A DNA stretch of 52,298 nucleotides from JAYVJH01 sp043777595 (GTDB lineage: Bacteria > Bacteroidota > Bacteroidia > Cytophagales > Spirosomataceae). Positions 34,589-42,586 of the stretch are shown here, piece by piece (position 1 is the stretch's first letter; each line of letters opens with the position of its first letter). The DNA lies in the NCBI GenBank assembly GCA_043777595.1, contig JAYWHT010000043.1, forward strand, positions 1 to 52,298, given 5' to 3'. The notes under the pieces are model-generated. The model ran no database searches, was not told where the DNA came from, and saw nothing but the letters and a program-made list of their open reading frames with translations. The translations under genes and the position numbers were made by a program.

Positions 34589-35566
34589 ATGTCTCTTTTT
34601 CAGCTTCAAAATATAACCAAAACCTTTGACAAAACAGTGTTACAAAACGTAACGCTGGTGGTTGGTAGGGGTGAGATATTTGGGTTATTGGGCGAGAGCG
34701 GTTCTGGCAAAAGTACGCTGTTACGCATTGCCGCTGGCTTGGTTGATGCAGACATAGGCCAGGTACTTCTCAAAAACAAAGCCATTGCACCTGCCTACGA
34801 CAAACTCATACCAGGCCACGCCGACATCAAAATCGTGCATCAAGACTATGAACTATTTGCCCAACTCACTGTAAGAGAAAATATTAGCTACGCCCTACGG
34901 TTTTATGAAAAACAATACCAAAAAACCCGTACAGAAGAACTAATAGAACTCTGCCAACTCGAAAACGTAGCCACCAAACCTGCCAAATTACTCTCGGGTG
35001 GCGAAAAACAACGCACGGCCATTGCCAAGGCCATAGCCGAAAAACCCAAGGTACTACTTCTCGACGAACCTTTCGCTCACTTAGATTTACTAAATCGCAA
35101 CCGGCTCAGTCAGAGTATTCAACGATTGGTGTCGCAGTTGGGGCTGGCCTGTATTTTTGTAACCCACGATGCCCCCAACGCACTGGCGCTATCTGACAAA
35201 ATGGGTGTGTTACAAAACGGCATATTATTGCAAACAGACACACCCGAAAACATATACCATTCGCCCACAAATCGCTATATTGCCGAACTAACTGGCGAAG
35301 CTAACATACTAAAAACAAGTACAATAAATGGCATTTTTGATACTAATCTTACTTCTACTTTTGCTGATAAAACGGTTTTGATTCGCCCCGAAAATATTAT
35401 CATAAACCACCAACATTTAATAGGCTCGGTCGAGGCTATCGTCAAGCAAGTGGTATTTGGTGGGAGTCATTACAAAGTTCAAGTACTGATTGATAAACAA
35501 AAAATATGGGGACAATCGACCACAAAGCCCGCTACAAATCAAATAGTTTTTGCTTCTTTACGGTAA
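34589..35566 (+). CDS. ABC transporter ATPase, PotA/FbpC-like
   Basis: A 325-residue ATPase. Walker A is GESGSGKST (about residues 35-43), the Q-loop is VHQDYELFAQLT, the signature LSGGEKQRTAIAKAIA, Walker B VLLLDEPFAHLD and the switch His in FVTHD. A C-terminal TOBE-like region (about 250-325: VLIRPENIIINHQ, GSVEAIVKQVVFGG) marks it as an importer ATPase of the spermidine, iron or molybdate type. No permease or binding protein gene is adjacent, so it either serves a distant transporter or another process. It stands on its own, about 40 nt from each neighbour. Confidence 0.88.
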   Translation: MSLFQLQNITKTFDKTVLQNVTLVVGRGEIFGLLGESGSGKSTLLRIAAGLVDADIGQVLLKNKAIAPAYDKLIPGHADIKIVHQDYELFAQLTVRENISYALRFYEKQYQKTRTEELIELCQLENVATKPAKLLSGGEKQRTAIAKAIAEKPKVLLLDEPFAHLDLLNRNRLSQSIQRLVSQLGLACIFVTHDAPNALALSDKMGVLQNGILLQTDTPENIYHSPTNRYIAELTGEANILKTSTINGIFDTNLTSTFADKTVLIRPENIIINHQHLIGSVEAIVKQVVFGGSHYKVQVLIDKQKIWGQSTTKPATNQIVFASLR

Positions 35567-35617
35567 ATTAAACCCCTGCAACTCTTTGAGTCAGTACGAA
35601 CACCTAAGCCATTTTTC

Positions 35618-36325
35618 ATGTTAGTTTTAGATAAAACCACCTACCAAGGCCAACCTAAATGTTTGGTTGCACTCGATTCTATTATTTTTGGTTTCGACGG
35701 CCACGACCTCAGACTTTTGCTCGTACAGCGCAACACCGATACCAATCAAAACACTTGGTCGTTGATGGGTGGGTGGATTACCCCGGTCGAAAACTTAGAA
35801 GAAGCGGCCAACCGTATTTTGTACGATTGGACAGGCATAAAAAACGTGTATCTCGAACAGCTCTACGCATTTGGTGCTATCGACAGAGACCCCGTTGAGC
35901 GTACTATTTCGGTGGCGTATTTTGCACTTATAAACATCGAAGATTATAACTCACAAATTACCCCGACCCATCAAGCAAGCTGGTTTCCTGTCAGTAGTTT
36001 GCCGGCTGATATTTTGTACGACCACCCAAAAATGATACAATTGGCTTACGAAAAACTGCGCTACAAAGCCGCCCTACACCCCTTGGGCTTTGAGCTACTA
36101 CCCGAAAAATTTACACTGCCGCAGCTACAAAAACTATACGAAGCGATATTTCAGACACAGTTTGACAAGCGGAATTTTAGCCGTAAAATACTCTCTACCA
36201 ATCTGTTAATAAAAACAAAAGAGAAACAAAAGTCGTCTAAAAAGGGCGCATTTTTGTATCAGATTGACCAAGAAAAATATAAAACAACATTTGAGTCGTT
36301 TTTAAACTTCGTACCCAGTATATGA
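35618..36325 (+). CDS. NrtR-type Nudix-fold transcription regulator
   Basis: A 235-residue protein: a Nudix domain (residues about 10-145) plus a C-terminal winged helix (about 155-235, LPQLQKLYEAIFQTQFDKRN followed by FSRKIL). This two-part layout defines NrtR/AraR-type regulators. The Nudix box starts correctly (GGWITPVENLEEAA) but the catalytic REUxEE part reads RILYDWTG, with the glutamates gone. Hydrolysis is therefore unlikely, and the domain probably senses a nucleotide sugar or ADP-ribose-like ligand. Its stop overlaps the ATG of the DUF3291 gene. The target genes are unknown. Confidence 0.85.
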   Translation: MLVLDKTTYQGQPKCLVALDSIIFGFDGHDLRLLLVQRNTDTNQNTWSLMGGWITPVENLEEAANRILYDWTGIKNVYLEQLYAFGAIDRDPVERTISVAYFALINIEDYNSQITPTHQASWFPVSSLPADILYDHPKMIQLAYEKLRYKAALHPLGFELLPEKFTLPQLQKLYEAIFQTQFDKRNFSRKILSTNLLIKTKEKQKSSKKGAFLYQIDQEKYKTTFESFLNFVPSI

Positions 36326-36771
36326 CCTCAACACAGCATTTGGCACAAGTTAATATTTCAAAACTTTTGGCTCCATTAGACTCCGAACAACTATCGGGCT
36401 TTGTATCACAATTAGACAACATCAATGCTTTGGCCGAATGTAGCCAAGGTTTTGTATGGCGGCTCAAAGACGAGGGTGGCCAAAGTGCTACAGAATTTCG
36501 GCCTTTTGACGATGATATGATTATTGTCAATATGTCGGTTTGGACTGATGCTGAGTCGCTTAAAAATTACGTTTTCAAATCCGCTCATAGCCACGTGATG
36601 CGAAACAGGGCCGCCTGGTTTGAAAAACCAACAAACATTACAACCGTGCTTTGGTATATTGCGGCTGGCCACTTACCAACTCTCGAAGAAGCCAAAAAAC
36701 GCCTCGCACACATCAACGAGCATGGTGAAACCGACTACGCTTTTTCGTTCAAACGATTTATGAAACCCTAA
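36322..36771 (+). CDS. DUF3291 domain protein
   Basis: A 149-residue cytoplasmic protein with the DUF3291 pattern: LAQVNISKLLAPLDSEQL, GFVWRLKDEGG, NMSVWTDAESLKNYVF, HVMRNRAAWFEKP, LWYIAAGHLPTLEEAKKRL. The fold is dimeric ferredoxin-like, related to antibiotic-monooxygenase-type domains; no activity is established. It overlaps the Nudix regulator by 4 nt and precedes xerD by 5 nt, so the three form one transcription unit. Confidence 0.85.
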   Translation: MTSTQHLAQVNISKLLAPLDSEQLSGFVSQLDNINALAECSQGFVWRLKDEGGQSATEFRPFDDDMIIVNMSVWTDAESLKNYVFKSAHSHVMRNRAAWFEKPTNITTVLWYIAAGHLPTLEEAKKRLAHINEHGETDYAFSFKRFMKP

Positions 36772-36776
36772 CTTCA

Positions 36777-37673
36777 ATGTGGGAAAGCTACTTAAAAGAC
36801 TTCAAAGCCTATTTGCAAATTGAGCGAGGGCTAGCCGACAACTCAGTCGAAGCCTATGAACGAGATGCCACCAAGATTTATGAGTTTGTCTGCCTCACTT
36901 CTGCCAAGCCTGTTACCGAAATAGCCGATGCCGACATTCTGAATTTTCTGGAATATTTGACAGAGATGGGACTCTCGGCTACCTCACAGGCACGGATATT
37001 GTCGGGTATCAAGGCTTTTTTTAAGTATTTATTATTAGAAAATATCATAACCAACGACCCTACCGAGCTCATCGAAGCCCCACAACTCGGCGGGCGGCAC
37101 CTGCCCGATACCCTTAACTTTCCAGAAATAGAACAACTGCTGGCGGCCATCGACCTATCAAGCGCACAGGGTGCGCGCAACCGTGCCATGATAGAGGTAT
37201 TGTATAGCTGCGGCCTTCGAGTGTCTGAACTCATAGATTTGCAGATTTCCAACTGTTTTTTTGAAGACGGTTTCGTACAAGTTGTGGGAAAGGGTAGCAA
37301 AACTCGGTTAGTGCCCATTGGTCGAGATGCCGCTCGGTTTACCAAAATTTATATTGACGAAATCAGAAAAAACATTGACATACAAAACGGTTTTGAAGAC
37401 ATCGTATTCTTGAACCGCCGTGGCAAAAACCTGACCAGAGTCATGGTATTTTTGATTGTCAAAGACTTGGTGGCTGAGGTGGGTATTCAGAAAACCGTTA
37501 GTCCACATACATTTAGGCACTCGTTTGCTACACACTTGATAGAGGGCGGTGCCGACCTGCGAGCCGTACAAGAAATGCTCGGCCACGAGTCTATTACTAC
37601 TACCGAAATCTACGCACATACCGACCGTGAATATTTGCGGCAAGTCGTAATGCAGTTTCACCCACGAGCGTAA
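36777..37673 (+). CDS. xerD: tyrosine recombinase XerD
   Basis: A 298-residue site-specific recombinase that resolves chromosome dimers at dif. The N-terminal SAM-like domain (residues 1-88: FKAYLQIERGLADNSVEAY) is followed by the catalytic domain. The active-site residues are visible: Arg in YSCGLRVSELI, Lys in VVGKGSKTRLVPIG, His and Arg in HTFRHSFATHL, His in MLGHESITTTEIY, and Tyr in that last motif. Length equals that of chromosomal XerD. No att-like duplication or integron features surround it, so I read it as the housekeeping recombinase and not a phage integrase. Confidence 0.9.
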   Translation: MWESYLKDFKAYLQIERGLADNSVEAYERDATKIYEFVCLTSAKPVTEIADADILNFLEYLTEMGLSATSQARILSGIKAFFKYLLLENIITNDPTELIEAPQLGGRHLPDTLNFPEIEQLLAAIDLSSAQGARNRAMIEVLYSCGLRVSELIDLQISNCFFEDGFVQVVGKGSKTRLVPIGRDAARFTKIYIDEIRKNIDIQNGFEDIVFLNRRGKNLTRVMVFLIVKDLVAEVGIQKTVSPHTFRHSFATHLIEGGADLRAVQEMLGHESITTTEIYAHTDREYLRQVVMQFHPRA

Positions 37674-37736
37674 ATTTTAACAATACCATTTATTATGCTT
37701 AAAAAAACTAAACAATCAATATAAATATGTAGTTAT

Positions 37737-37763
37737 TTGACAATAATCATACCGTAAGTTTTG
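37737..37763 (+). promoter_or_regulatory. possible promoter of the second TonB receptor
   Basis: TTG at 37737-37739 and TAAGTTTTG at 37755-37763, close to the Bacteroidota consensus but with one extra T and a short 15-nt spacer. It lies 73 nt upstream of the ATG. Confidence 0.3.
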
Positions 37764-37835
37764 CAAATAGACACATTTGCACTAAATTGCGAGTGGTTTT
37801 AACCTATATTTATCAAACAAACTAAATTATTAACA

Positions 37836-40640
37836 ATGAGAAAAATCTCCCTCATGGTACTCATGTGCCTCTGCGCCGGCTTTACGTGGGCGCAATCTGC
37901 CCTCAAAGGCAAAGTGAAAGATGCCAACGGCGGTTTGCCAGGTGCATCGGTAACGGTGGCTGGTACTACAACTGGTACAGCGACAAACGGTAACGGTGAA
38001 TATACCTTGCAACTCGCCAATGGTACTTATACTGTTAGCTACACCTCGGTAGGTTATACTACCCAAACCAAAACTGTTACCATTAGCGGTGCAGATGTAA
38101 CATCAGACATAACGCTCGTACCAAGTGCTTTGCAGTTGGCTGAGGTTGTAGCAGTTGGTAGCCGTAGCTCACAGCGCACACTTGTAGACAACCCCCTACC
38201 TGTCGATATTATCGGTGCTGCCGATTTGAAATCAACTGGTCAAGCCTCTTTCGATAAGTCGTTGCAGTACCGTGTGCCATCGTTCAATACCGTAAACACA
38301 CCTGTAAACGATGCAACTACGCTCTTAGACCCTTGGGAACTGCGTAACATGGGGCCGAGCCGTACTTTGATTTTGATAAACGGCAAGCGTAAAAACCTTA
38401 GCTCACTGCTATACGTGCAGTTTTCACCAGGTCGTGGTGAGACAGGTGTGGACTTGTCGGCCATTCCGCAGCAAGCCATCAAGCGTGTGGAAATCTTGCG
38501 TGACGGTGCCTCGGCACAGTACGGCTCAGATGCCATTGCTGGTGTAATGAACATTATCCTGAAAGACAAATACGACTTTACTTCGGTAAACGTAAACACT
38601 GGTATCACTTCAAAAGGCGACGGTGGTATGTACAATGTATCGTTTAATAGCGGTAGTAACTTGGGTGGTAAGGGCTTTGTAAACTATACAGTCGATATGC
38701 TCCAACAAAACTCTGCCGTGCGCTCGACCAACATTCACTTGCCAACCGAAATCGCTACCTTTGGTGGAGATGCAGCATCTAATGCACTAATTACTACTTA
38801 CCTAAAAGACTACCCAACAGGTAACAACATCAACGGAACTGGTGCAACAACTGCTGGCCGCTTTTTGATAAACGCTGGTGTGGACATCAACGAAAAAAAT
38901 CAACTTTACGGTAATGCCGCCTTGGTTGTAAAAAGAGTAACCAGTTTTGCCAACTATCGTACACCATATTGGAGACAAGACCGTGGCCTTTTGCATAGCC
39001 CAACCGACAATGGCGGCAAAAACTATATTACACAAGCTACACTTGCATTTCCGACCGAAGACAAAGTTGATTTGTACAAAGGCTACATTGGTTATGTACC
39101 AACTTTTGAGGGCGATTTGATTGATTATAACGGAACAATCGGCGTGAAGGGCGAAACAAACGGCTGGAGACATGATGCAAGTTTGACAACAGGTTTTAAC
39201 TCACAAACGTACACTGTCGATAACACTGTAAACCGCTCGCAAGGAAAATCAAGCCCTACTCGCTTCAAGCCAGGTGGCTATGAGTTTGGACACTTAGTAG
39301 GAAACATCGATATTGCAAAACAAGTAAACTCAAAGCTCGGTATTGGCTTTGGTATGGAGGCTCGCTCTGAGGCTTATACCATCATAGCTGGCGACGAGGC
39401 TTCTTACGACAGACAAGGCTCTAACTCGTTTCCAGGTATCAACAAAATCAATGCTGGTACAAACAAGCGTTTTAACATTGGTGCGTATGCCGACATTAGC
39501 TACGACTTCACAAAAGATTTCTTGATAAATGCTACAGTTAGAAGTGAAAAATACAGCGATTTTGGTCCAGCTAACGTTGGTAAAATCTCAACTCGTTACA
39601 AGTTCATGGACGACAAAGTAGTGTTCAGAGGCTCGTTCTCAACAGGTTTCCGTGCGCCATCGCTACACCAAGTCTTCGCCCAGTCGGTACAGGCATCGTT
39701 TGTGGGTGGCACAATCCAGTCGTCAGGTTTGTTCAACAATCGTAGTGCGCAAGCACGTGCATTGGGTATTCCACAACTCAAGCCAGAGCAATCGACCAAT
39801 ATCTCTTTGGGTGTAGCGTACAATCCTACCAAAAACCTAAGTATATCAGTCGATTATTACAGTATAGCTGTAAAAGATCGCATCGTTTACAGTTCTTCTA
39901 TCTCGACTGGCGACAAAGATTTGGCTGTACCAACCAGTGACTTAGGCCGTATTTTGAAAGGTACTGCTACGGGCGCAGGTAATTATGATTTATCAAGCGT
40001 TCAGTTTTTTGTGAATGGTATCGAAACCCTAAATACAGGTATTGACTATGTGGTTTCATACAGAAATATCGAATTGGGAACAGGTAAATTAGGTATAAAC
40101 TTTGCTGGTAACATTACCTTGAAAAACGAAATCGTAGGTTTACCCAACGAGCCAGCCCCAATAAAAGCCGCAAGTTCAAGTATTTTGAATACTCAAATCA
40201 GGTCGTTATTGACAGAAAGCCGCCCACGCTACAAGTCAATCTTAGGATTAGACTATTCAATGGGTAAAATATTTATTAACTTAAATAACACACTCTTCGG
40301 CTCAACGTATTTCCAGGATTTAGATAATGGTGGCGGCGACATGGAAAACATCAAAGCGGTATTTTCACCAGCCGTTGTTACAGACCTAAGCGTAAGCTAC
40401 TTGTTCAACGACAAAGTATCGTTTACCCTCAATGCAAACAACCTACTGAACGTGTTACCTAAGTGGGATTTAGTGGCTCAAAACGACAAAGGTGCCAAGG
40501 CAATCGCCAAGGCAGAAGACAAAGCGTTGTTGAGAGGTTTCTTAGGTTTCAGCGGTCGCTACGACATCACAGGCTACAACGGTTCACAGTTTAGCCAGTT
40601 GGGTACAATGCTCAATGCCAACCTAACAATAAAGTTTTAA
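37836..40640 (+). CDS. TonB-dependent receptor
   Basis: A 934-residue outer-membrane receptor. The signal peptide ends near FTWAQS (residue 21). A carboxypeptidase-like domain (LKGKVKDANGGLPGASVTV, about 23-100) is followed by the plug: DNPLPVDIIGAADLK, GPSRTLILINGKRKN, IKRVEILRDGASAQYGSDAI. The barrel contains FRGSFSTGFRAPSLHQVF and ends LGTMLNANLTIKF. It lacks the SusC signature and no SusD gene follows, so it belongs to the siderophore/small-ligand type (inference). Ligand unknown. It ends in a strong terminator at 40673-40710. Confidence 0.92.
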   Translation: MRKISLMVLMCLCAGFTWAQSALKGKVKDANGGLPGASVTVAGTTTGTATNGNGEYTLQLANGTYTVSYTSVGYTTQTKTVTISGADVTSDITLVPSALQLAEVVAVGSRSSQRTLVDNPLPVDIIGAADLKSTGQASFDKSLQYRVPSFNTVNTPVNDATTLLDPWELRNMGPSRTLILINGKRKNLSSLLYVQFSPGRGETGVDLSAIPQQAIKRVEILRDGASAQYGSDAIAGVMNIILKDKYDFTSVNVNTGITSKGDGGMYNVSFNSGSNLGGKGFVNYTVDMLQQNSAVRSTNIHLPTEIATFGGDAASNALITTYLKDYPTGNNINGTGATTAGRFLINAGVDINEKNQLYGNAALVVKRVTSFANYRTPYWRQDRGLLHSPTDNGGKNYITQATLAFPTEDKVDLYKGYIGYVPTFEGDLIDYNGTIGVKGETNGWRHDASLTTGFNSQTYTVDNTVNRSQGKSSPTRFKPGGYEFGHLVGNIDIAKQVNSKLGIGFGMEARSEAYTIIAGDEASYDRQGSNSFPGINKINAGTNKRFNIGAYADISYDFTKDFLINATVRSEKYSDFGPANVGKISTRYKFMDDKVVFRGSFSTGFRAPSLHQVFAQSVQASFVGGTIQSSGLFNNRSAQARALGIPQLKPEQSTNISLGVAYNPTKNLSISVDYYSIAVKDRIVYSSSISTGDKDLAVPTSDLGRILKGTATGAGNYDLSSVQFFVNGIETLNTGIDYVVSYRNIELGTGKLGINFAGNITLKNEIVGLPNEPAPIKAASSSILNTQIRSLLTESRPRYKSILGLDYSMGKIFINLNNTLFGSTYFQDLDNGGGDMENIKAVFSPAVVTDLSVSYLFNDKVSFTLNANNLLNVLPKWDLVAQNDKGAKAIAKAEDKALLRGFLGFSGRYDITGYNGSQFSQLGTMLNANLTIKF

Positions 40641-40672
40641 TATTCAAAACATTAAGTCATCGTTTTAGGTTT

Positions 40673-40710
40673 AACAAAGCAGCCGCTCTACTTGAGGCGG
40701 CTGTTTTGTT
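40673..40710 (+). terminator. terminator after the TonB receptor
   Basis: GCAGCCGC pairs with the following GGCGGCTG, extended by an A-rich left and T-rich right flank (ACAAA/TTTTGT), and is followed by more T. It begins 32 nt after the stop. Confidence 0.85.
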
Positions 40711-40758
40711 TTTGATTGAGATATTTGTAATATTGTAACAAAATATTTGACTAATACC

Positions 40759-41892
40759 ATGCAACTCATTAAAAAATTAGGATTCTTGGTTGGATATACC
40801 TTTCCGGCTATTATCGTTTTGACTTATTACCTTGGCGGCCCAAACTGGACATTTGCGGGCTTTGTTTATGTCTATGCCATCACTCCATTTTTAGACGAAC
40901 TCATCGGTAAAGACCCACACAACGTAGTCAGAACCGACTTTGAGAGCCTGACTGACGATGTCTATTTTGATATATTGGTTTATTCAAATGTTTATATTCA
41001 GCTTGGGCTACTGTTTTGGGGTAGTTATGTGTTGGTTTTCGACGGCCTTACTGTCGTTCAGAGTATCGGCTTGGTGCTTAGTTTGGGGGTATTTTCGGCG
41101 GGTATTATCAACGTTGCCCACGAACTTGGCCATCGCCAAAGCCCAATAGCGAAGTTTCATAGCAAAATGGCCCTGATGACGGTGAGTTATATGCACTTTT
41201 TTATTGAACACAATCGTGGCCACCACGTACACGTAGCCACCCCGCACGACCCCGCTACGTCTCGAAAAGGCCAAACAGTCTTTCAGTTTTGGATTCAGTC
41301 TGTCGTTGGTAGCTACCGCAGTGCTTGGCAAATAGAAGCCAAACGCCTCGCCCGTGAAAGTAAAGCGACATGGAGCAGGCACAACGAAATGATAAGATTT
41401 GCCATACTACCAGTATTGTTTTGCGGCATACTCGTAGCCTTTTGTTATTTATTACTCGCAACCAACAACCCAATACCCACCACTCTCTGGATTGTTCCGT
41501 TGTTTTTTGTGGTTCAGAGCGTAATTGCTTTTTTATCGTTAGAATGTGTCAATTATATTGAGCATTATGGCATTGTACGGAGAGAAGTGTCGGCAGGTAA
41601 ATATGAGCGAGTAAACCCGCTCCACTCGTGGAACGCCAACCACTTGATAAGCAACCTGATGCTGTTTCAGCTACAACGCCACTCCGACCACCACGCTTTT
41701 GCGGCTCGGCCTTACCAAGTATTGCGTCATTTTGACGAAAGTCCACAACTACCTTTTGGCTATCCTGTTATGATACTGCTATCGCTGGTGCCGCCGCTAT
41801 GGTTCAAGCTAATGGACAATCGGTTAGAAAGCTGGCAGACCAAATCTTATGATTCTGAGCATATCGCTCAGGTTGTTAAGCAGTTTGCTTGA
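40759..41892 (+). CDS. alkane 1-monooxygenase, AlkB-like
   Basis: A 377-residue integral-membrane di-iron hydroxylase that oxidises terminal carbons of alkanes or related chains. Start is the ATG at 40759 (MQLIKKLGFLVGYTF); the TTG 12 nt upstream is less likely. About six membrane helices are present. The histidine boxes are complete: NVAHELGHRQ, EHNRGHHVHVATP and LQRHSDHHAF, plus NYIEHYG. These match AlkB-type alkane hydroxylases rather than desaturases. No rubredoxin or rubredoxin reductase gene is adjacent. The acyl-CoA dehydrogenase at 42.6 kb might act later in the same pathway, but a toxin-antitoxin pair lies between. Confidence 0.9.
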   Translation: MQLIKKLGFLVGYTFPAIIVLTYYLGGPNWTFAGFVYVYAITPFLDELIGKDPHNVVRTDFESLTDDVYFDILVYSNVYIQLGLLFWGSYVLVFDGLTVVQSIGLVLSLGVFSAGIINVAHELGHRQSPIAKFHSKMALMTVSYMHFFIEHNRGHHVHVATPHDPATSRKGQTVFQFWIQSVVGSYRSAWQIEAKRLARESKATWSRHNEMIRFAILPVLFCGILVAFCYLLLATNNPIPTTLWIVPLFFVVQSVIAFLSLECVNYIEHYGIVRREVSAGKYERVNPLHSWNANHLISNLMLFQLQRHSDHHAFAARPYQVLRHFDESPQLPFGYPVMILLSLVPPLWFKLMDNRLESWQTKSYDSEHIAQVVKQFA

Positions 41893-41896
41893 TTGT

Positions 41897-41929
41897 TTGA
41901 ATGTATTTAAAATATTTTTTATACTTTCG
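41897..41929 (+). promoter_or_regulatory. promoter of the second PIN module
   Basis: TTG at 41897-41899, a 22-nt spacer and TACTTTCG at 41922-41929 (one mismatch to TAnnTTTG). It lies 20 nt upstream of the antitoxin ATG at 41950. Confidence 0.5.
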
Positions 41930-41949
41930 TAATAAAAACCAACAAGCCA

Positions 41950-42204
41950 ATGAATGCCTTACGACAAATAGTAGAGGCAGATAGCAATATCTTATCTATT
42001 ACCCTTCCGACCGAATACCAGAAACAAACCTTAGAGGTTATCATTTTACCCTTTGATAGCCCACAAACAGGCGCTAAAAATAAAATAGCACGACAAGATG
42101 CTTTTGACATAATAGACAAAGGAGTAACTATTGAGAATCCAGATACTTTTTTGTCTGAATTTTCTCAAAGCCGCCAAGACCGAACCTTACCCTTTAGAAA
42201 TTGA
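41950..42204 (+). CDS. antitoxin-like protein of PIN module
   Basis: An 84-residue protein. The N-terminal strand-rich part (NILSITLPTEYQKQTLEVIILPF) would dimerise and bind DNA. The C-terminal part (TFLSEFSQSRQDRTLPFRN) ends in an extended charged tail suited to blocking the toxin. Small proteins of this layout commonly precede PIN toxins in Bacteroidota. The PIN gene starts 3 nt after the stop. It has its own promoter at 41897-41929. Family name not recognised with certainty. Confidence 0.75.
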   Translation: MNALRQIVEADSNILSITLPTEYQKQTLEVIILPFDSPQTGAKNKIARQDAFDIIDKGVTIENPDTFLSEFSQSRQDRTLPFRN

Positions 42205-42207
42205 GTA

Positions 42208-42573
42208 ATGCGTATTCTTGATAGCAATCTAATCATTTATTCTGCTCTACCTGAGTATGCCTACTTACGGGCATTGATTAAAGACCCTGAAAGCTGCATC
42301 TCTGGTATCTCAAAAGTGGAAGTATTGGGTTTTCATCGGTTAGACAGCCAAAGTAAACGATACTTTGAGAGCGTATTTTTTTGCTTGCACACATTAACTA
42401 TTTCAGATTCTATAATTGAAACAGCTATTGCTTTACGACAAAAACGTAAACTGTCTCTGGGCGATACCATTATTGCGGCAACGGCTATCGAGTATGATTA
42501 CGAACTTTATACACGTAACACCGCCGATTTTAGCGCATTTCCTCAAATAAAAATAGTAAACCCTATTGTTTAA
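42208..42573 (+). CDS. PIN-domain toxin, VapC-like
   Basis: A 121-residue PIN ribonuclease-like protein. Catalytic acids are visible: Asp in MRILDSNLIIYSA, Glu in ISKVEVLGFHRL, Asp in KLSLGDTIIAATAI and a final acidic residue in LYTRNTADFSAF. Length is usual for VapC toxins. The antitoxin gene lies 3 nt upstream and the acyl-CoA dehydrogenase gene starts 13 nt downstream. The subgroup differs from the PIN protein at 11.3 kb, so these are independent acquisitions and not duplicates. Confidence 0.85.
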   Translation: MRILDSNLIIYSALPEYAYLRALIKDPESCISGISKVEVLGFHRLDSQSKRYFESVFFCLHTLTISDSIIETAIALRQKRKLSLGDTIIAATAIEYDYELYTRNTADFSAFPQIKIVNPIV

Positions 42574-42586
42574 CTAAGAATATACA

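Noticed and set aside
36777..37673. Integrase of an integrative element
   Set aside because: Length and motifs match chromosomal XerD. No adjacent tRNA, direct repeats or mobile genes were seen.
42208..42573. Duplication of the PIN module at 11.1-11.7 kb
   Set aside because: The two PIN proteins and their antitoxins differ in motif spacing and have no DNA-level similarity, so they are separate families.
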